Below are positions 47,328 to 56,324 of a DNA stretch of 64,000 nt, piece by piece (positions within the stretch are counted from its first letter, which is position 1; the number at the start of each line of letters is the position of its first letter). This DNA is from Dyella sp. AtDHG13. Lineage in GTDB: Bacteria; Pseudomonadota; Gammaproteobacteria; Xanthomonadales; Rhodanobacteraceae. The notes beneath the pieces are model-generated. The model was not told the origin of the DNA, did not search any database, and was given only the letters and a program-made list of their open reading frames with translations. The stretch covers positions 250,644 to 314,643 of the forward strand of contig NZ_QICJ01000005.1 in assembly GCF_003201105.1 (NCBI RefSeq), written 5' to 3'. The position numbers and the translations under genes are program-made.

Positions 47328-48152
47328 ATGCAAGGCGTCCCTTCCACCTTCAACTCGACGCGCGATGCCGCGGAATTCCGCCTGGCACGGCACCGGCCGG
47401 GCGTGGAGCTGTATCGCGCGCACATCGTGCGCCACGCCTTCGATCCGCACACGCACGACGGCTTTGGACTGGGTGCCATCGAATCGGGCGTGGAGCGTTT
47501 CCGCTATCGCGGCGCCGACCATCTGGCCCCGCCTGATTCGCTGGTGATGATGAATCCCGACGAGTTGCACACGGGCCGCGCCGAAACCGAAGGCGGCTGG
47601 CATTACCGCATGGCCTATATCGAGCCCTCGGTGGTCGCCGACGTGACGGGCGAGCCCGGCTGGTGGTTCAGCGACGTGGTGCGCGAGGATTTGCCTAGTG
47701 CACGGCAGATCACCGCCTTGCTCGACGCCTTGTGGCAGGCGCGCGAGCCGCTGGCCTTCGACAGCCTGCTGCTCCAGTTGCTCAGCCTGTTCCGCGCCCA
47801 CGCGCGCGTGCCGCGCAAGGCCATCGATGGCGCGCCCGCGCGGTTTGCGCCCGTCGTCGATTATCTGCACGCGCATCTCGCGCAACGGCTGACGCTCGAC
47901 GAGCTGGCTGCCGTGGCCGGCCTGAGCCCGTTCCATTTCCTGCGGCAGTTCCAGGCGCAGCATCACGCCACACCGCAGCAGATGCTGATGGCGTTCCGGC
48001 TGGCGGAAGCGAAACGTCGCCTGTCGCGCGGCGAGGCGCCGGCGCAGGTGGCCGCCGCCGTGGGCCTGGCGGATCAAGCCCATCTCACGCGGGCGTTCGC
48101 GCGGCGCTACGGTGTGACGCCGGCGCGTTATCAGCGCGCGCTGCGCTGCTGA
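47328..48152 (+). CDS. AraC-family regulator with cupin sensor domain
   Basis: A 274-residue regulator. Residues ~20-95 form an AraC_N cupin (HTHDGFGLGAIESG, PPDSLVMMNPDELHTG) and ~170-272 the double HTH (LTLDELAAVAGLSPFHFLRQF, then VGLADQAHLTRAFARRYG). It lies 61 nt before a co-oriented EamA transporter gene, its most likely target. Confidence 0.92.
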   Translation: MQGVPSTFNSTRDAAEFRLARHRPGVELYRAHIVRHAFDPHTHDGFGLGAIESGVERFRYRGADHLAPPDSLVMMNPDELHTGRAETEGGWHYRMAYIEPSVVADVTGEPGWWFSDVVREDLPSARQITALLDALWQAREPLAFDSLLLQLLSLFRAHARVPRKAIDGAPARFAPVVDYLHAHLAQRLTLDELAAVAGLSPFHFLRQFQAQHHATPQQMLMAFRLAEAKRRLSRGEAPAQVAAAVGLADQAHLTRAFARRYGVTPARYQRALRC

Positions 48153-48213
48153 GCGAAGCGACCGCCGCAATCTGGTACAAGACGGCGCCGCGCGGTTCCG
48201 CCACGCTGGCGGC

Positions 48214-49176
48214 ATGTGGACAGGCATTCTCTACGCACTCGCCGCCGGCCTCATGTGGGGTCTGGTGTTCATCAGCCCGCTGCTGCTGCCGGAATATCCG
48301 GCCGCATTGCAGTCGGTGGGACGCTACCTCGCCTTCGGCGTGATCGCCTTGCCGCTGGCATGGATGGACCGCCGCGCGCTGCGCCTGCTGTCGCGCGAAG
48401 ACTGGCTGGAGGCGCTCAAGCTGTCCGCCGTGGGCGGTCTGCTCTATTACCTGTGCCTGGCCAGCGCGATTCAACTTGCTGGCGCGCCCCTGCCGACCAT
48501 GATCATCGGCACGTTGCCCGTGGTGATCGCGATCACCGCAAACCTGCGCGACGCGCATCGCGACGGCCGCCTGCCGTGGCTCGCGCTGGCGCCGTCGCTG
48601 GTGCTGATCGGCATGGGCATTGCCTGCGTGAACCGGGCGGAGCTGGCGACGCTCGATCATCCCTCGGGCATGGATTTGTGGCGCTATGCGCGCGGCGGCT
48701 TACTCGCGGCCGGCGCGGTGGCGTGCTGGACGTGGTATCCGCTGCGCAACGCCGATTGGCTGCGGCGCCATCCGGATCGCAGCCCGCGCACCTGGGCCAC
48801 GGCGCAGGGACTGGCCATGCTGCCGCTCGCGCTGGCCGGCTACGCCCTGCTGTGGTCGCTGATGAAAGTGGGCGGCAACCCGTTCGCCATGCCGCTCGGG
48901 CCGCAGCCCTGGCGATTCATTGGCCTGATGGCGGCCATCGCGCTGTTCTCCTCCTGGTTGGGCTCGCTGTGCTGGAACTCGGCAAGCCAGCGGCTGCCGA
49001 CGGCGCTCGCCGGTCAGCTGATCGTGTTCGAGACCCTGGCGGCGCTGGCCTACGCCTTCGTGCTGCGCGGCCACCCGCCCGGTGCGCTGACGCTCACCGG
49101 CGTGGCCCTGCTGGTGGCCGGCGTGGCCTGGGCCGTGCGCATCAAGCCGCGGCCGGTGGAGCTGGCGGTGGAGTGA
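48214..49176 (+). CDS. EamA/DMT-superfamily transporter
   Basis: A 320-residue protein with about ten TM helices in two related halves; typical features are LYALAAGLMWGLVF at the start and the second-half LAGQLIVFETLAALAYAFVLRG. Drug/metabolite exporter superfamily; substrate unknown. Probably regulated by the upstream AraC-type gene. Confidence 0.9.
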   Translation: MWTGILYALAAGLMWGLVFISPLLLPEYPAALQSVGRYLAFGVIALPLAWMDRRALRLLSREDWLEALKLSAVGGLLYYLCLASAIQLAGAPLPTMIIGTLPVVIAITANLRDAHRDGRLPWLALAPSLVLIGMGIACVNRAELATLDHPSGMDLWRYARGGLLAAGAVACWTWYPLRNADWLRRHPDRSPRTWATAQGLAMLPLALAGYALLWSLMKVGGNPFAMPLGPQPWRFIGLMAAIALFSSWLGSLCWNSASQRLPTALAGQLIVFETLAALAYAFVLRGHPPGALTLTGVALLVAGVAWAVRIKPRPVELAVE

Positions 49177-49485
49177 GCTGGCCTTGCTTCAGGGGCACTC
49201 ACGATCCAAGCGAGGATCATCCCCCTCACCGTCATTCCGGCGCAGGCCGGAATCCAGTGGCGAGCAACTTGGCTGGTCGCGATAGTCGGTCACGTTCGAT
49301 GACTCATTTCGCGACAACCCAACGAGGACGCGACTGGATTCCGGCCTGCGCCGGAATGACGGTGAAGGAAATGGATGCTCGGGCGCCATGTAAGCAGGCG
49401 GCAAAACGAGCGGACCCCGAAGGTTGTCGCTGACATATCGGCACGGCAACATGCAGAACTTCAATTCCGCCGAACGATCACGCCG
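49177..49485. repeat. Gap with composite inverted-repeat element, copy 7
   Basis: Arms CCCTCACCGTCATTCCGGC... (49223-49260) and the complement (49332-49368), spacer unlike copies 1, 2 and 6. The rest of the gap shows no gene. Confidence 0.85.
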
Positions 49486-50058
49486 ATGAATCATCCAGAC
49501 CGCATTCCCCACGACGCCAGCGCGCCGGTGGAAACCCTCTACGTCGGCAAGTGGCTGAGCCTGCGCAAGCGCGGGCGCTGGGAATACGCCGAGCGCAACA
49601 ACCCGGGCGGCGCGGTGATCATCCTGGCGGTGACGCCGGAGGACAAGGTGCTGTTCGTGGAGCAGTACCGCGTGTCCATCCTCAAGAACACCATCGAGAT
49701 GCCGGCCGGCCTGGTCGGCGACCTGCACGAGCATGGCGACGAAGACGCGCTGCTCGCCGCCGGCCGCGAGCTGGAAGAGGAAACCGGCTATCGCTGCAAG
49801 CGCCTGGAATTCGTGCACGAGGGGCCGTCCTCCTCGGGCATGAGCACCGAGATGATCGCCTTCGTGCGCGCCTGGGATCTTGAGAAGGTCGGCCCCGGCG
49901 GCGGTGACGAGTCCGAGAACATCATCGTGCACGAGGTGCCGCGCACGCAGGCCGGCCAATGGCTGTTCGCCCGGGCCGCCGAAGGTTATTCGATCGATCC
50001 CAAGCTGTTCGCGGGGCTGTGGTTCATCGAGCACGCCGGGCTGAAGATACCAAGCTGA
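49486..50058 (+). CDS. NUDIX hydrolase (ADP-ribose pyrophosphatase type)
   Basis: A 190-residue enzyme. Nudix box residues E...AAGRELEEETGY near 86-99 are intact; the loop before it (GDLHEHGDED) is two residues longer than the classic G-x5-E. The N-terminal strand VETLYVGKWLSLRKRGRWEY is as in ADP-ribose/GDP-mannose pyrophosphatases. Hydrolyses NDP-X compounds. Start ATG 49486. Confidence 0.9.
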   Translation: MNHPDRIPHDASAPVETLYVGKWLSLRKRGRWEYAERNNPGGAVIILAVTPEDKVLFVEQYRVSILKNTIEMPAGLVGDLHEHGDEDALLAAGRELEEETGYRCKRLEFVHEGPSSSGMSTEMIAFVRAWDLEKVGPGGGDESENIIVHEVPRTQAGQWLFARAAEGYSIDPKLFAGLWFIEHAGLKIPS

Positions 50059-50153
50059 ACGCCTTCCCCGGCACGGGCTAAAGATTTTGGCGGGGTCGCC
50101 GATGTGAGTCATGTCGAACCATTCCGACTTGACCACATCACGGACGCCCCTTT

Positions 50154-50519
50154 ATGAAGAAGACCCTGATCGCCGCCGCCCTGTTCCTGGCCGCCCCGCT
50201 GGCCGCCCACGCCGCCTGCGCCCCGACCGACTTCGCCGTGCAGGACTTCAAGATGAAGCTCGTCGGCGCCGGCGCCGCCGCCCGCCTGAGCCTGAGCGGC
50301 CAGCTGGTGAACCACTGCGCCGAGGCCGCTGCCGCGCAGATCAGCATCGATGCGAAGGACGGCTCCGGCAAGGTCCTGCAGAGCAAGAAGGGCTGGCCGG
50401 CCGGCACCACCAACATCGGCCCCGGCCAGTCGGTGGAATTCGACCTGGGCCGCCTGTTCCGCTTCGATCCGGAAATGCAGCAGTACACCGTCGGCGTGGC
50501 CGATGTGCGCACCTGGTAA
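50154..50519 (+). CDS. Small exported protein of unknown function
   Basis: A 121-residue protein with a textbook Sec signal (MKKTLIAAALFLAAPLAAHA). The mature 101 residues have two Cys (likely a disulfide), and beta-strand pattern RLSLSGQLVNHCAEAAAAQISIDAKD, resembling FxLYD-type immunoglobulin-like modules. No family was recognised with confidence. Followed by a strong terminator. Confidence 0.75.
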   Translation: MKKTLIAAALFLAAPLAAHAACAPTDFAVQDFKMKLVGAGAAARLSLSGQLVNHCAEAAAAQISIDAKDGSGKVLQSKKGWPAGTTNIGPGQSVEFDLGRLFRFDPEMQQYTVGVADVRTW

Positions 50520-50543
50520 CCCCACGTTCTGCTTTGGTTCTTG

Positions 50544-50568
50544 AGGCCCCTTCGGGGGCCTTTTTTTT
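50544..50568 (+). terminator. Rho-independent terminator
   Basis: AGGCCCC (50544-50550), loop TTCG, GGGGCCT (50555-50561), then an uninterrupted T-run. Ends the small exported protein transcript. Confidence 0.93.
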
Positions 50569-50714
50569 CGCCCGTGCACCGGGGCTCAACAAAATGTGAC
50601 GCAGTTCAAGTTTTTGGGGCGTTGTCCGATATGCTCTGAGAGATATCGCCACCGCCTCATCGGAGGCCCAGGGTCCCTTCCGGCCAGAAGGGCGCGCTGG
50701 CACCAGGGAGCGCC

Positions 50715-51911
50715 ATGCACCTCGACATTCCTACCCTCACCATCATCAGTCTGCTGATGGGTATCGGCGCGTCGGTGGGCTTTACCTCCTTGCTGGCGGT
50801 ACTGAACACGCAGAAGGTCCTGCGCATCTGGGTGGCCAGCATCTGGGTCAACACCGTGGCCATTACGCTGATCGGGCTGCGCAACTACATTCCCGACGTC
50901 CTCTCCATCGTCGTCGGCAACGGCCTGCTGATCACCGGCAACGTGCTCACGCTGAAGGGCATCGCCCAGCACGTGGGCGCGGCGCTGCGCTGGCGCTGGC
51001 CGTGCAGCTTCGCGCTGGTCTATACCGGCGCCATCGCATGGTTCGCCTACGTCACGCCCAACCTTGGCGCGCGGCTGCTGGCCGGCAGCCTGCAGGCCAT
51101 GGCGTTCAACTTCGCCTATGCGTACCTGCTGCTGCGCTACGGCGAGCCGGACATCCGCAAGAGCTGCCGCATCGCCGCCGTGGTGCTGATCGCCAGTGGC
51201 CTGTTCTACCTGGCACGCGCCTTCCTGCCCCTCGCGCCCGCTGCCGGCCAGAACATCATGACGGGCGGCCTGCCGGTGGCCGCCACGTACACCATCGGCA
51301 TCCTCACCACGCTGGCTTCGTACTTCGCCCTGCTGCAGCTGATCACCGAACGCCTGGTGGTGGACCTGCGCCGCGCGGCGCGCACCGATGGCCTCACCGG
51401 CCTGCTCAACCGCAGCGCCATCGTGGCGGAAGGACGCGCCGCGCTGGAGCGCTGCCTGGAACGCGGACAGCAGTTCGCCCTGATGATCTTCGACCTCGAC
51501 CACTTCAAGCAGATCAACGACCGCTGGGGCCACGACGCGGGCGATGCGGTGCTGCGCCACGTCACGCAGCGGCTGCGCGACGCGATCCAGTGGCCGGGCC
51601 ACCTGGCCAGCCGCTACGGCGGCGAGGAGTTCGTCGTCGCCCTGCCCGGCGCCTCGCTGGAACAGGGCCTGGCCGCCGCCGAGCGCCTGCGCCACGCGCT
51701 CGCCCATTCCCACGCCAAGGTCGGCAGCCAGCCGATTCCCGTCACCGCCAGCATCGGCGTGGCCGTGGCGCGGCCGGGCACGCGCTTCGAGCATCTGGTG
51801 CGGCAGGCCGACCACGCCATGTACCGCACCAAGTTCGACGGCCGCAACGGCGTCAGCGCGGCGGACGAACACCATGTCCGCCTGGCGGAAGCCGGCGACA
51901 CCCGCTGTTGA
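50715..51911 (+). CDS. Membrane diguanylate cyclase (GGDEF)
   Basis: A 398-residue protein: about six TM helices in the first 215 residues (TIISLLMGIGASVGFTSLLAV onwards), then a GGDEF domain (RTDGLTGLLNR, FDLDHFKQINDRWGH, RYGGEEF at about 308-312). The GGEEF motif is intact, so c-di-GMP synthesis is expected. No RxxD I-site is obvious. The leader (50660-50714) can form two small hairpins just before the ATG. Confidence 0.92.
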   Translation: MHLDIPTLTIISLLMGIGASVGFTSLLAVLNTQKVLRIWVASIWVNTVAITLIGLRNYIPDVLSIVVGNGLLITGNVLTLKGIAQHVGAALRWRWPCSFALVYTGAIAWFAYVTPNLGARLLAGSLQAMAFNFAYAYLLLRYGEPDIRKSCRIAAVVLIASGLFYLARAFLPLAPAAGQNIMTGGLPVAATYTIGILTTLASYFALLQLITERLVVDLRRAARTDGLTGLLNRSAIVAEGRAALERCLERGQQFALMIFDLDHFKQINDRWGHDAGDAVLRHVTQRLRDAIQWPGHLASRYGGEEFVVALPGASLEQGLAAAERLRHALAHSHAKVGSQPIPVTASIGVAVARPGTRFEHLVRQADHAMYRTKFDGRNGVSAADEHHVRLAEAGDTRC

Positions 51912-51923
51912 TCCACAGCGCCC

Positions 51924-52062
51924 GTAGCCCGGATGCAGCCGAAGGCGGAATCCGGGATCGCGCCACCATGCCAGGCGAACAGCCAGCCTGATGCGCGGCG
52001 CGGCGAGATTGTTTGGCTAACGCTCCGATGTCCCGGATTCCGCTGCGCTGCATCCGGGCTAC
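51924..52062. repeat. GTAGCCCGGATG inverted-repeat element, copy a
   Basis: GTAGCCCGGATGCAGCCGAA... (51924-51956) and its partner ...GCTGCATCCGGGCTAC (52032-52062) flank about 75 nt. Same family as 58232-58342. Confidence 0.85.
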
Positions 52063-52083
52063 AGGCTACGTGCTACATGCACA

Positions 52084-53355
52084 TCAGATCGGATCGTCGA
52101 TGGACTTGGCGAGCCCGGTGAAAAGCTTCGGGCCGGTCTCGGTCATATGCCAGCAGTCTTCCAGGCGTATGCCGAATTCGCCGGGGATATAGAGCCCGGG
52201 CTCATCGGAGAAGCACATGCCGGCCGCCAGTGGCGTGGTGTCGCCATGCACGAGATACGGCGGCTCGTGGCCGTCCAGGCCGATGCCGTGGCCGGTGCGA
52301 TGGGGAAGACCCGGCAGATGGTAGCCGGGGCCCCAGCCTTCCTTTTCGTAGTAGGCGCGCACGGCGTCGTCGATGGCGCCCACCGGTGTGCCGAGCTTGG
52401 CGGTGGCGAGTGCGATTTCCTGGCCGCGCTTGACGGTGTCCCACACCTTGCGCTGTTTCGCGGTCGGCTGGCCCATCACCCAGGTGCGCGAGATGTCGGA
52501 CTGGTAGCCATGCACGGCGCAGCCCACGTCCATCAGGATCACCGAACCCTCGCGCAGCGTCTGCGGCTGGTGCGAACCGTGCGGATAGGCGCTGGCTTCG
52601 TTGATCAGCACCAGGGCGAACTCCGGCGCGCCGCCCAGGGCGACAGTGGCGGCGTTCATCATGTCGCCGATCTCGTCCGGGCGCATGCCGGCACGAACGT
52701 GGCCGTGGACGTAACGCAGCGCCGCCAGGGTGACGTCGTTGGCGATCTGCATCAAGGCGAGTTCGGCCGGTGACTTGATCAAGCGGACAGCCTTCACCAA
52801 CGCATCGCCGGAAACCACTTGATACGCGCCGTTGCTCGCATCGCGCACGCCGTCGACGATGAACAGTCGCGTGGTGGCTTCGAAAGCGATGGCGCCAGAG
52901 GTGACGCCGCGATCGCGCAGCCCACCCACGATGCGGGCGAACGGACTTTCATGCTCGTTCCACGGCCGCACGTCGCCGCCCACTGCCAGGGTCTCGCGAA
53001 TCGAGGGCTCCTCGAATGCCGGCGTGACCACGACGATGTCGCCCTTGGCCGGAATCACGGCCGCCGTCGTGCGTTCCGAGCGATGCCATTGGATGCCGGT
53101 GAAGTAATCCAGGCTCGAACCGGATTCCAGGATCAGGGCGCCGATCTTCCGCTCCACCATCAGCTGCTGCAGCCGGGCGATGCGCGCGCGGCGCTCCTCC
53201 ACCGAAATCGGCTTGGCGTTGCCGGTCATCGAGGTCAGCCCGCTCACACCGGCGGCCGCAGCGGGCGCGGCCTGCGCCGAGCGGCCCGGCAGCAGCAGGG
53301 CGGCAGATGCGGCGGTGGCGGCTACCGTTCCCGCAAGAAAGTCACGACGACGCAT
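52084..53355 (-). CDS. Tat-exported M24 metallopeptidase (Xaa-Pro aminopeptidase family)
   Basis: A 423-residue protein. ATG 53353-53355 follows a CGGAG site and gives a twin-arginine signal MRRRDFLAGTVAATAASAA; upstream ATGs exist. Creatinase-type N-domain, then the pita-bread M24 domain with five metal ligands: VILMDVG (Asp), YQSDISR (Asp), RTGHGIG (His), SDEPGLY (Glu), IRLEDCW (Glu). Tat export fits a folded metalloenzyme acting in the periplasm on X-Pro peptides. Confidence 0.9.
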   Translation of the reverse strand: MRRRDFLAGTVAATAASAALLLPGRSAQAAPAAAAGVSGLTSMTGNAKPISVEERRARIARLQQLMVERKIGALILESGSSLDYFTGIQWHRSERTTAAVIPAKGDIVVVTPAFEEPSIRETLAVGGDVRPWNEHESPFARIVGGLRDRGVTSGAIAFEATTRLFIVDGVRDASNGAYQVVSGDALVKAVRLIKSPAELALMQIANDVTLAALRYVHGHVRAGMRPDEIGDMMNAATVALGGAPEFALVLINEASAYPHGSHQPQTLREGSVILMDVGCAVHGYQSDISRTWVMGQPTAKQRKVWDTVKRGQEIALATAKLGTPVGAIDDAVRAYYEKEGWGPGYHLPGLPHRTGHGIGLDGHEPPYLVHGDTTPLAAGMCFSDEPGLYIPGEFGIRLEDCWHMTETGPKLFTGLAKSIDDPI

Positions 53356-53487
53356 GGCGGCTCCGAAGCGATACATAGGATGTTTCCCCAGTATGACTCC
53401 GGAATCGGGGACGCGACTACCATCACGCCCTGTGCCGAAACGCACTTTCGCTTCGGCCCGAAGGCACGCCCGCCCTGGCGTTGCGCT

Positions 53488-54522
53488 TCAGTGGCGATGC
53501 TTTCCGCGAGCAGGCGAAAGGCTGGGCGCCGTGCCGGTCCATCGCTTGTAGGCCTGGGAAAACGACGAGAGATCGCTGAAACCCAGCCGTTCGGCGACCT
53601 CGCTAAGGGAATGGTGCGGATGGCTCAGCCATCGGTCCGCCTTGGCGCGTCGGCTCTCTTCCAGCAGTTCGCGGAATGACGTGCCATCGTCGTGAAACCA
53701 GCGCTTGAGGCTGCGTTCGCTGGTGCAGAGAAAGGCAGCGACGTCCGCCAGTCTCGGCGGGCACGCGTCGGGCGCAGCGGCCAGATACTCGCGCACCAGC
53801 GTCGGCGTATCCAGCCGTGTGCGGCGCTGCTCGACCAGCTCTTCGCACATGCGCTCGCACATGGCCGCCGTCATGGCGTTCGCCTGCGGCAGCGCGCGCC
53901 CGGTCAGCACGCGTGGAATGGCGACAAGATCTTCCGACGACTGCCAGCGCGGTGCGCAACCCAGCTCCTTCACCAGTTCATTCCTGATCGCAACCGACGC
54001 AGGATCGCCGCGCAGCCGCATGGTCTTCAGCGGAGCGGCGACGCCAGTAATGTCGCTCAGCACGCGCACCGTGGCTCCCATGGCGCGCTCGACGACAAAC
54101 TGCTGCAGCTCGGCGTCCAGATGCAGGGGAGGCTCGAACAACAGCGTGTCCAGCTCGCCATCGCGACGGTGCACGATGGCGGCATAGCTATACGTCAACG
54201 GCAGAAAGCGTTGCGCCAGGCGCAAGGCATCGAGGGCCGTGGCGCTGCTCATCATGCCCAGGCCCAGCACGCCATAGGCAGACAGCCGATACCCCAGGCC
54301 CAGTTGCAAGCCCAGGCCCGCGCTCGCGGGATAGAAGCGCAGCAGGTTGGCGATGACGGCCAGTTCCTTGCCTGGGCTGAGACTGACCTGCGCGTTATCG
54401 AGCTGCGCCTGAGTCAGCCGCGTGCCGGCGAGCAACTGCGTCGCTGCAAGACCACGGCGCCGTCCGAATTCCAGCAACAGACGAACGCTGGCGGGACTGC
54501 GGGTGAAGTTCCAGAAGTTCAT
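53488..54522 (-). CDS. AraC-family regulator with arabinose-binding-like N-domain
   Basis: A 344-residue regulator. The N-terminal ~190 residues match the OruR/ArgR-type ligand domain (PF12625-like: LGLQLGLGYRLSAYGVLGLGMMSS); the C-terminal HTH pair is LADVAAFLCTSERSLKRWFHDDG and LSEVAERLGFSDLSSFSQAYKRW. Divergent from the alpha/beta hydrolase gene (140-nt gap), its probable target. Confidence 0.92.
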   Translation of the reverse strand: MNFWNFTRSPASVRLLLEFGRRRGLAATQLLAGTRLTQAQLDNAQVSLSPGKELAVIANLLRFYPASAGLGLQLGLGYRLSAYGVLGLGMMSSATALDALRLAQRFLPLTYSYAAIVHRRDGELDTLLFEPPLHLDAELQQFVVERAMGATVRVLSDITGVAAPLKTMRLRGDPASVAIRNELVKELGCAPRWQSSEDLVAIPRVLTGRALPQANAMTAAMCERMCEELVEQRRTRLDTPTLVREYLAAAPDACPPRLADVAAFLCTSERSLKRWFHDDGTSFRELLEESRRAKADRWLSHPHHSLSEVAERLGFSDLSSFSQAYKRWTGTAPSLSPARGKHRH

Positions 54523-54662
54523 GCGCAGGCCAGGAAGCCGATGCCGCCACCATTATATGCATGGCCCAAAGCATAAAGCGGCTGGCCTGAGCCGCCATCG
54601 GCCCGCCGCCATGCGCTGAATAAGCTGCGCACGCAGCAACAGCATTCCTTCCGGAGACTTCG

Positions 54663-55613
54663 ATGAACTACACCGATCAGGCGGCCTGGCGGAAGATTCA
54701 GTCGTTCCTCCCGCAGGCCTATCAGCTACAACCTGTCCAGGAACCGCAGGAAGAATGGTGGCCGTGGCGTCGGCATCGCATCCATCTCGACAGCTACCGC
54801 AACCCGGCAGCGCCGCTGAAGATCATCCTGTTCCATGGCGTCGGCACGAACGGCCGCCAGATGTCGACCATCCTCGGCGCCCCGCTCGCCCGCCTCGGCT
54901 TCGAGACCATCGCCATCGACATGCCAGGCTACGGCCTCACCGAAGTGGCCCCAGGTTCACACGTGCGCTACGGCGATTGGGTGCAGGCCGGTAGCGATCT
55001 GATCGACGCCGAGCTCGCCAAGGACGCGCGCCCCATCGTGCTGTACGGGCTGAGCGCGGGCGGCATGGCGACTTACCACGTCGCCGCGTTGAACCGTAAG
55101 GTCAAGGGCATCGTCGGCATGACCTTCCTCGACCAACGCCTGCAGCAAGTGCGCGATGAAACGGCGCTCAATATCGTCATGAGCCGCATCGGCGGCCCCT
55201 TGCTGACATTCGCCGCCGCAAGCCCGCTCGCCGGCATGCGGCTGCCGATGTCGCTGGCGAGCAAAATGCACGCACTCGTCAACGACAAGGCCGCGCTGAA
55301 GGCATGCATGGCGGACAGAACCTCCGCCGGCAACTGGGTCACCACGCGCTTCCTCGCCAGCTACATGAACTACAAGCCAGCCATCGAACCCGAGCACTTC
55401 GACGTGTGCCCCATCCTCCTGACACAGCCTGCGCAAGACCGTTGGACACCGCTGCATCTCAGCGAGCTTTTTCTTGGCCGCATCCGCCATGTGCCGGTCC
55501 GCAAGGTGATGCTGGACAACGCGGGACACTATCCCCTGGAGCTGCCGGGGCTCGATCAGATGGTGGCGGCCATACGCACGTTTCTTGACGGCGTCATCCA
55601 GGAAGCAACATGA
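54663..55613 (+). CDS. Alpha/beta-fold hydrolase
   Basis: A 316-residue cytoplasmic esterase/lipase-like protein. The oxyanion strand-loop is ILFHGVGTNG, nucleophile elbow is GLSAGG (Ser near 132), candidate acid Asp in QPAQDRWTP and His in DNAGHYPLELPG. ATG 54663 follows GGAG. Likely under the divergent AraC-type regulator. Substrate unknown. Confidence 0.88.
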   Translation: MNYTDQAAWRKIQSFLPQAYQLQPVQEPQEEWWPWRRHRIHLDSYRNPAAPLKIILFHGVGTNGRQMSTILGAPLARLGFETIAIDMPGYGLTEVAPGSHVRYGDWVQAGSDLIDAELAKDARPIVLYGLSAGGMATYHVAALNRKVKGIVGMTFLDQRLQQVRDETALNIVMSRIGGPLLTFAAASPLAGMRLPMSLASKMHALVNDKAALKACMADRTSAGNWVTTRFLASYMNYKPAIEPEHFDVCPILLTQPAQDRWTPLHLSELFLGRIRHVPVRKVMLDNAGHYPLELPGLDQMVAAIRTFLDGVIQEAT

Positions 55614-55662
55614 AGCGCGACCCACGCGTGGCGTAGGCCATTGAAGCATCGCGATAGAGTCC

Positions 55663-56256
55663 TTACGCCTGATGATTCCACTTGAGGATGGCGCGAACCT
55701 CGCGCTCGTAGCCCAGCACGCTCACCGCCGCTGTATCCAGCACAAGGTGCGCGCCCAGCGACGGCGCGCCGGTGGCCCATACGGCGGCGAGCGTGCGCAG
55801 GAAGTGTGCGTGCGAGAACAGCGCGATATGGCGCGCGCCGCGGCTCAGCAGGCGATCGATCAGCGCCTGCGCCCGCATGCCCACCTGCGCGGCGTTCTCG
55901 CCCTCGGGCATGGGCGATGTCCACACCGACCAGCCGGGCGCGTCCTTGCGGATATCCGCCGTCGTGCGGCCTTCGTAGATGCCGTAATTCCACTCGTGCA
56001 GGTCGGGCTCTATCTGCGCCTGATCGCCGAGGCCGGCGAGTTGGCAGGTGTCGATGGCGCGCTGCATCGGGCTGGTCAGCACGAGGTCGAAGGTCTGCGT
56101 CGCGAGCAGCGGTGCAAGCGCGGAGGCCTGCTGGCGACCGCGCTCAGTCAGCGCAATGTCGGTGATGCCGGTGTGCTGGCCGGACTGGCTCCATTCGGTT
56201 TCGCCGTGGCGAATCAACCAGAGATGTGGGCCGGGCGTCGACGTTGTTGGATTCAT
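55663..56256 (-). CDS. Histidine phosphatase (phosphoglycerate mutase-like)
   Basis: A 197-residue protein. Catalytic RHG motif LIRHGETEWSQSGQHTG near residue 13-29; second Arg in SPMQRAID; acid Glu in HEWNYGIYEGR; second His in FSHAHFLR. A phosphatase of the small-molecule branch. ATG 56254-56256 chosen; an upstream in-frame ATG is 21 nt away. It lies 68 nt from the following AraC gene on the same strand. Confidence 0.91.
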   Translation of the reverse strand: MNPTTSTPGPHLWLIRHGETEWSQSGQHTGITDIALTERGRQQASALAPLLATQTFDLVLTSPMQRAIDTCQLAGLGDQAQIEPDLHEWNYGIYEGRTTADIRKDAPGWSVWTSPMPEGENAAQVGMRAQALIDRLLSRGARHIALFSHAHFLRTLAAVWATGAPSLGAHLVLDTAAVSVLGYEREVRAILKWNHQA

Positions 56257-56324
56257 GTGCGGCAGGCAAGAGGACAATGAGCGCCATTGTGCGCTGCGAA
56301 ACGCGGCCTTGTCGCGCGTCGGCC

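Noticed and set aside
50581-50714. Possible c-di-GMP riboswitch before the GGDEF gene
   Set aside because: Two small hairpins exist, but the conserved GEMM core bases were not found.
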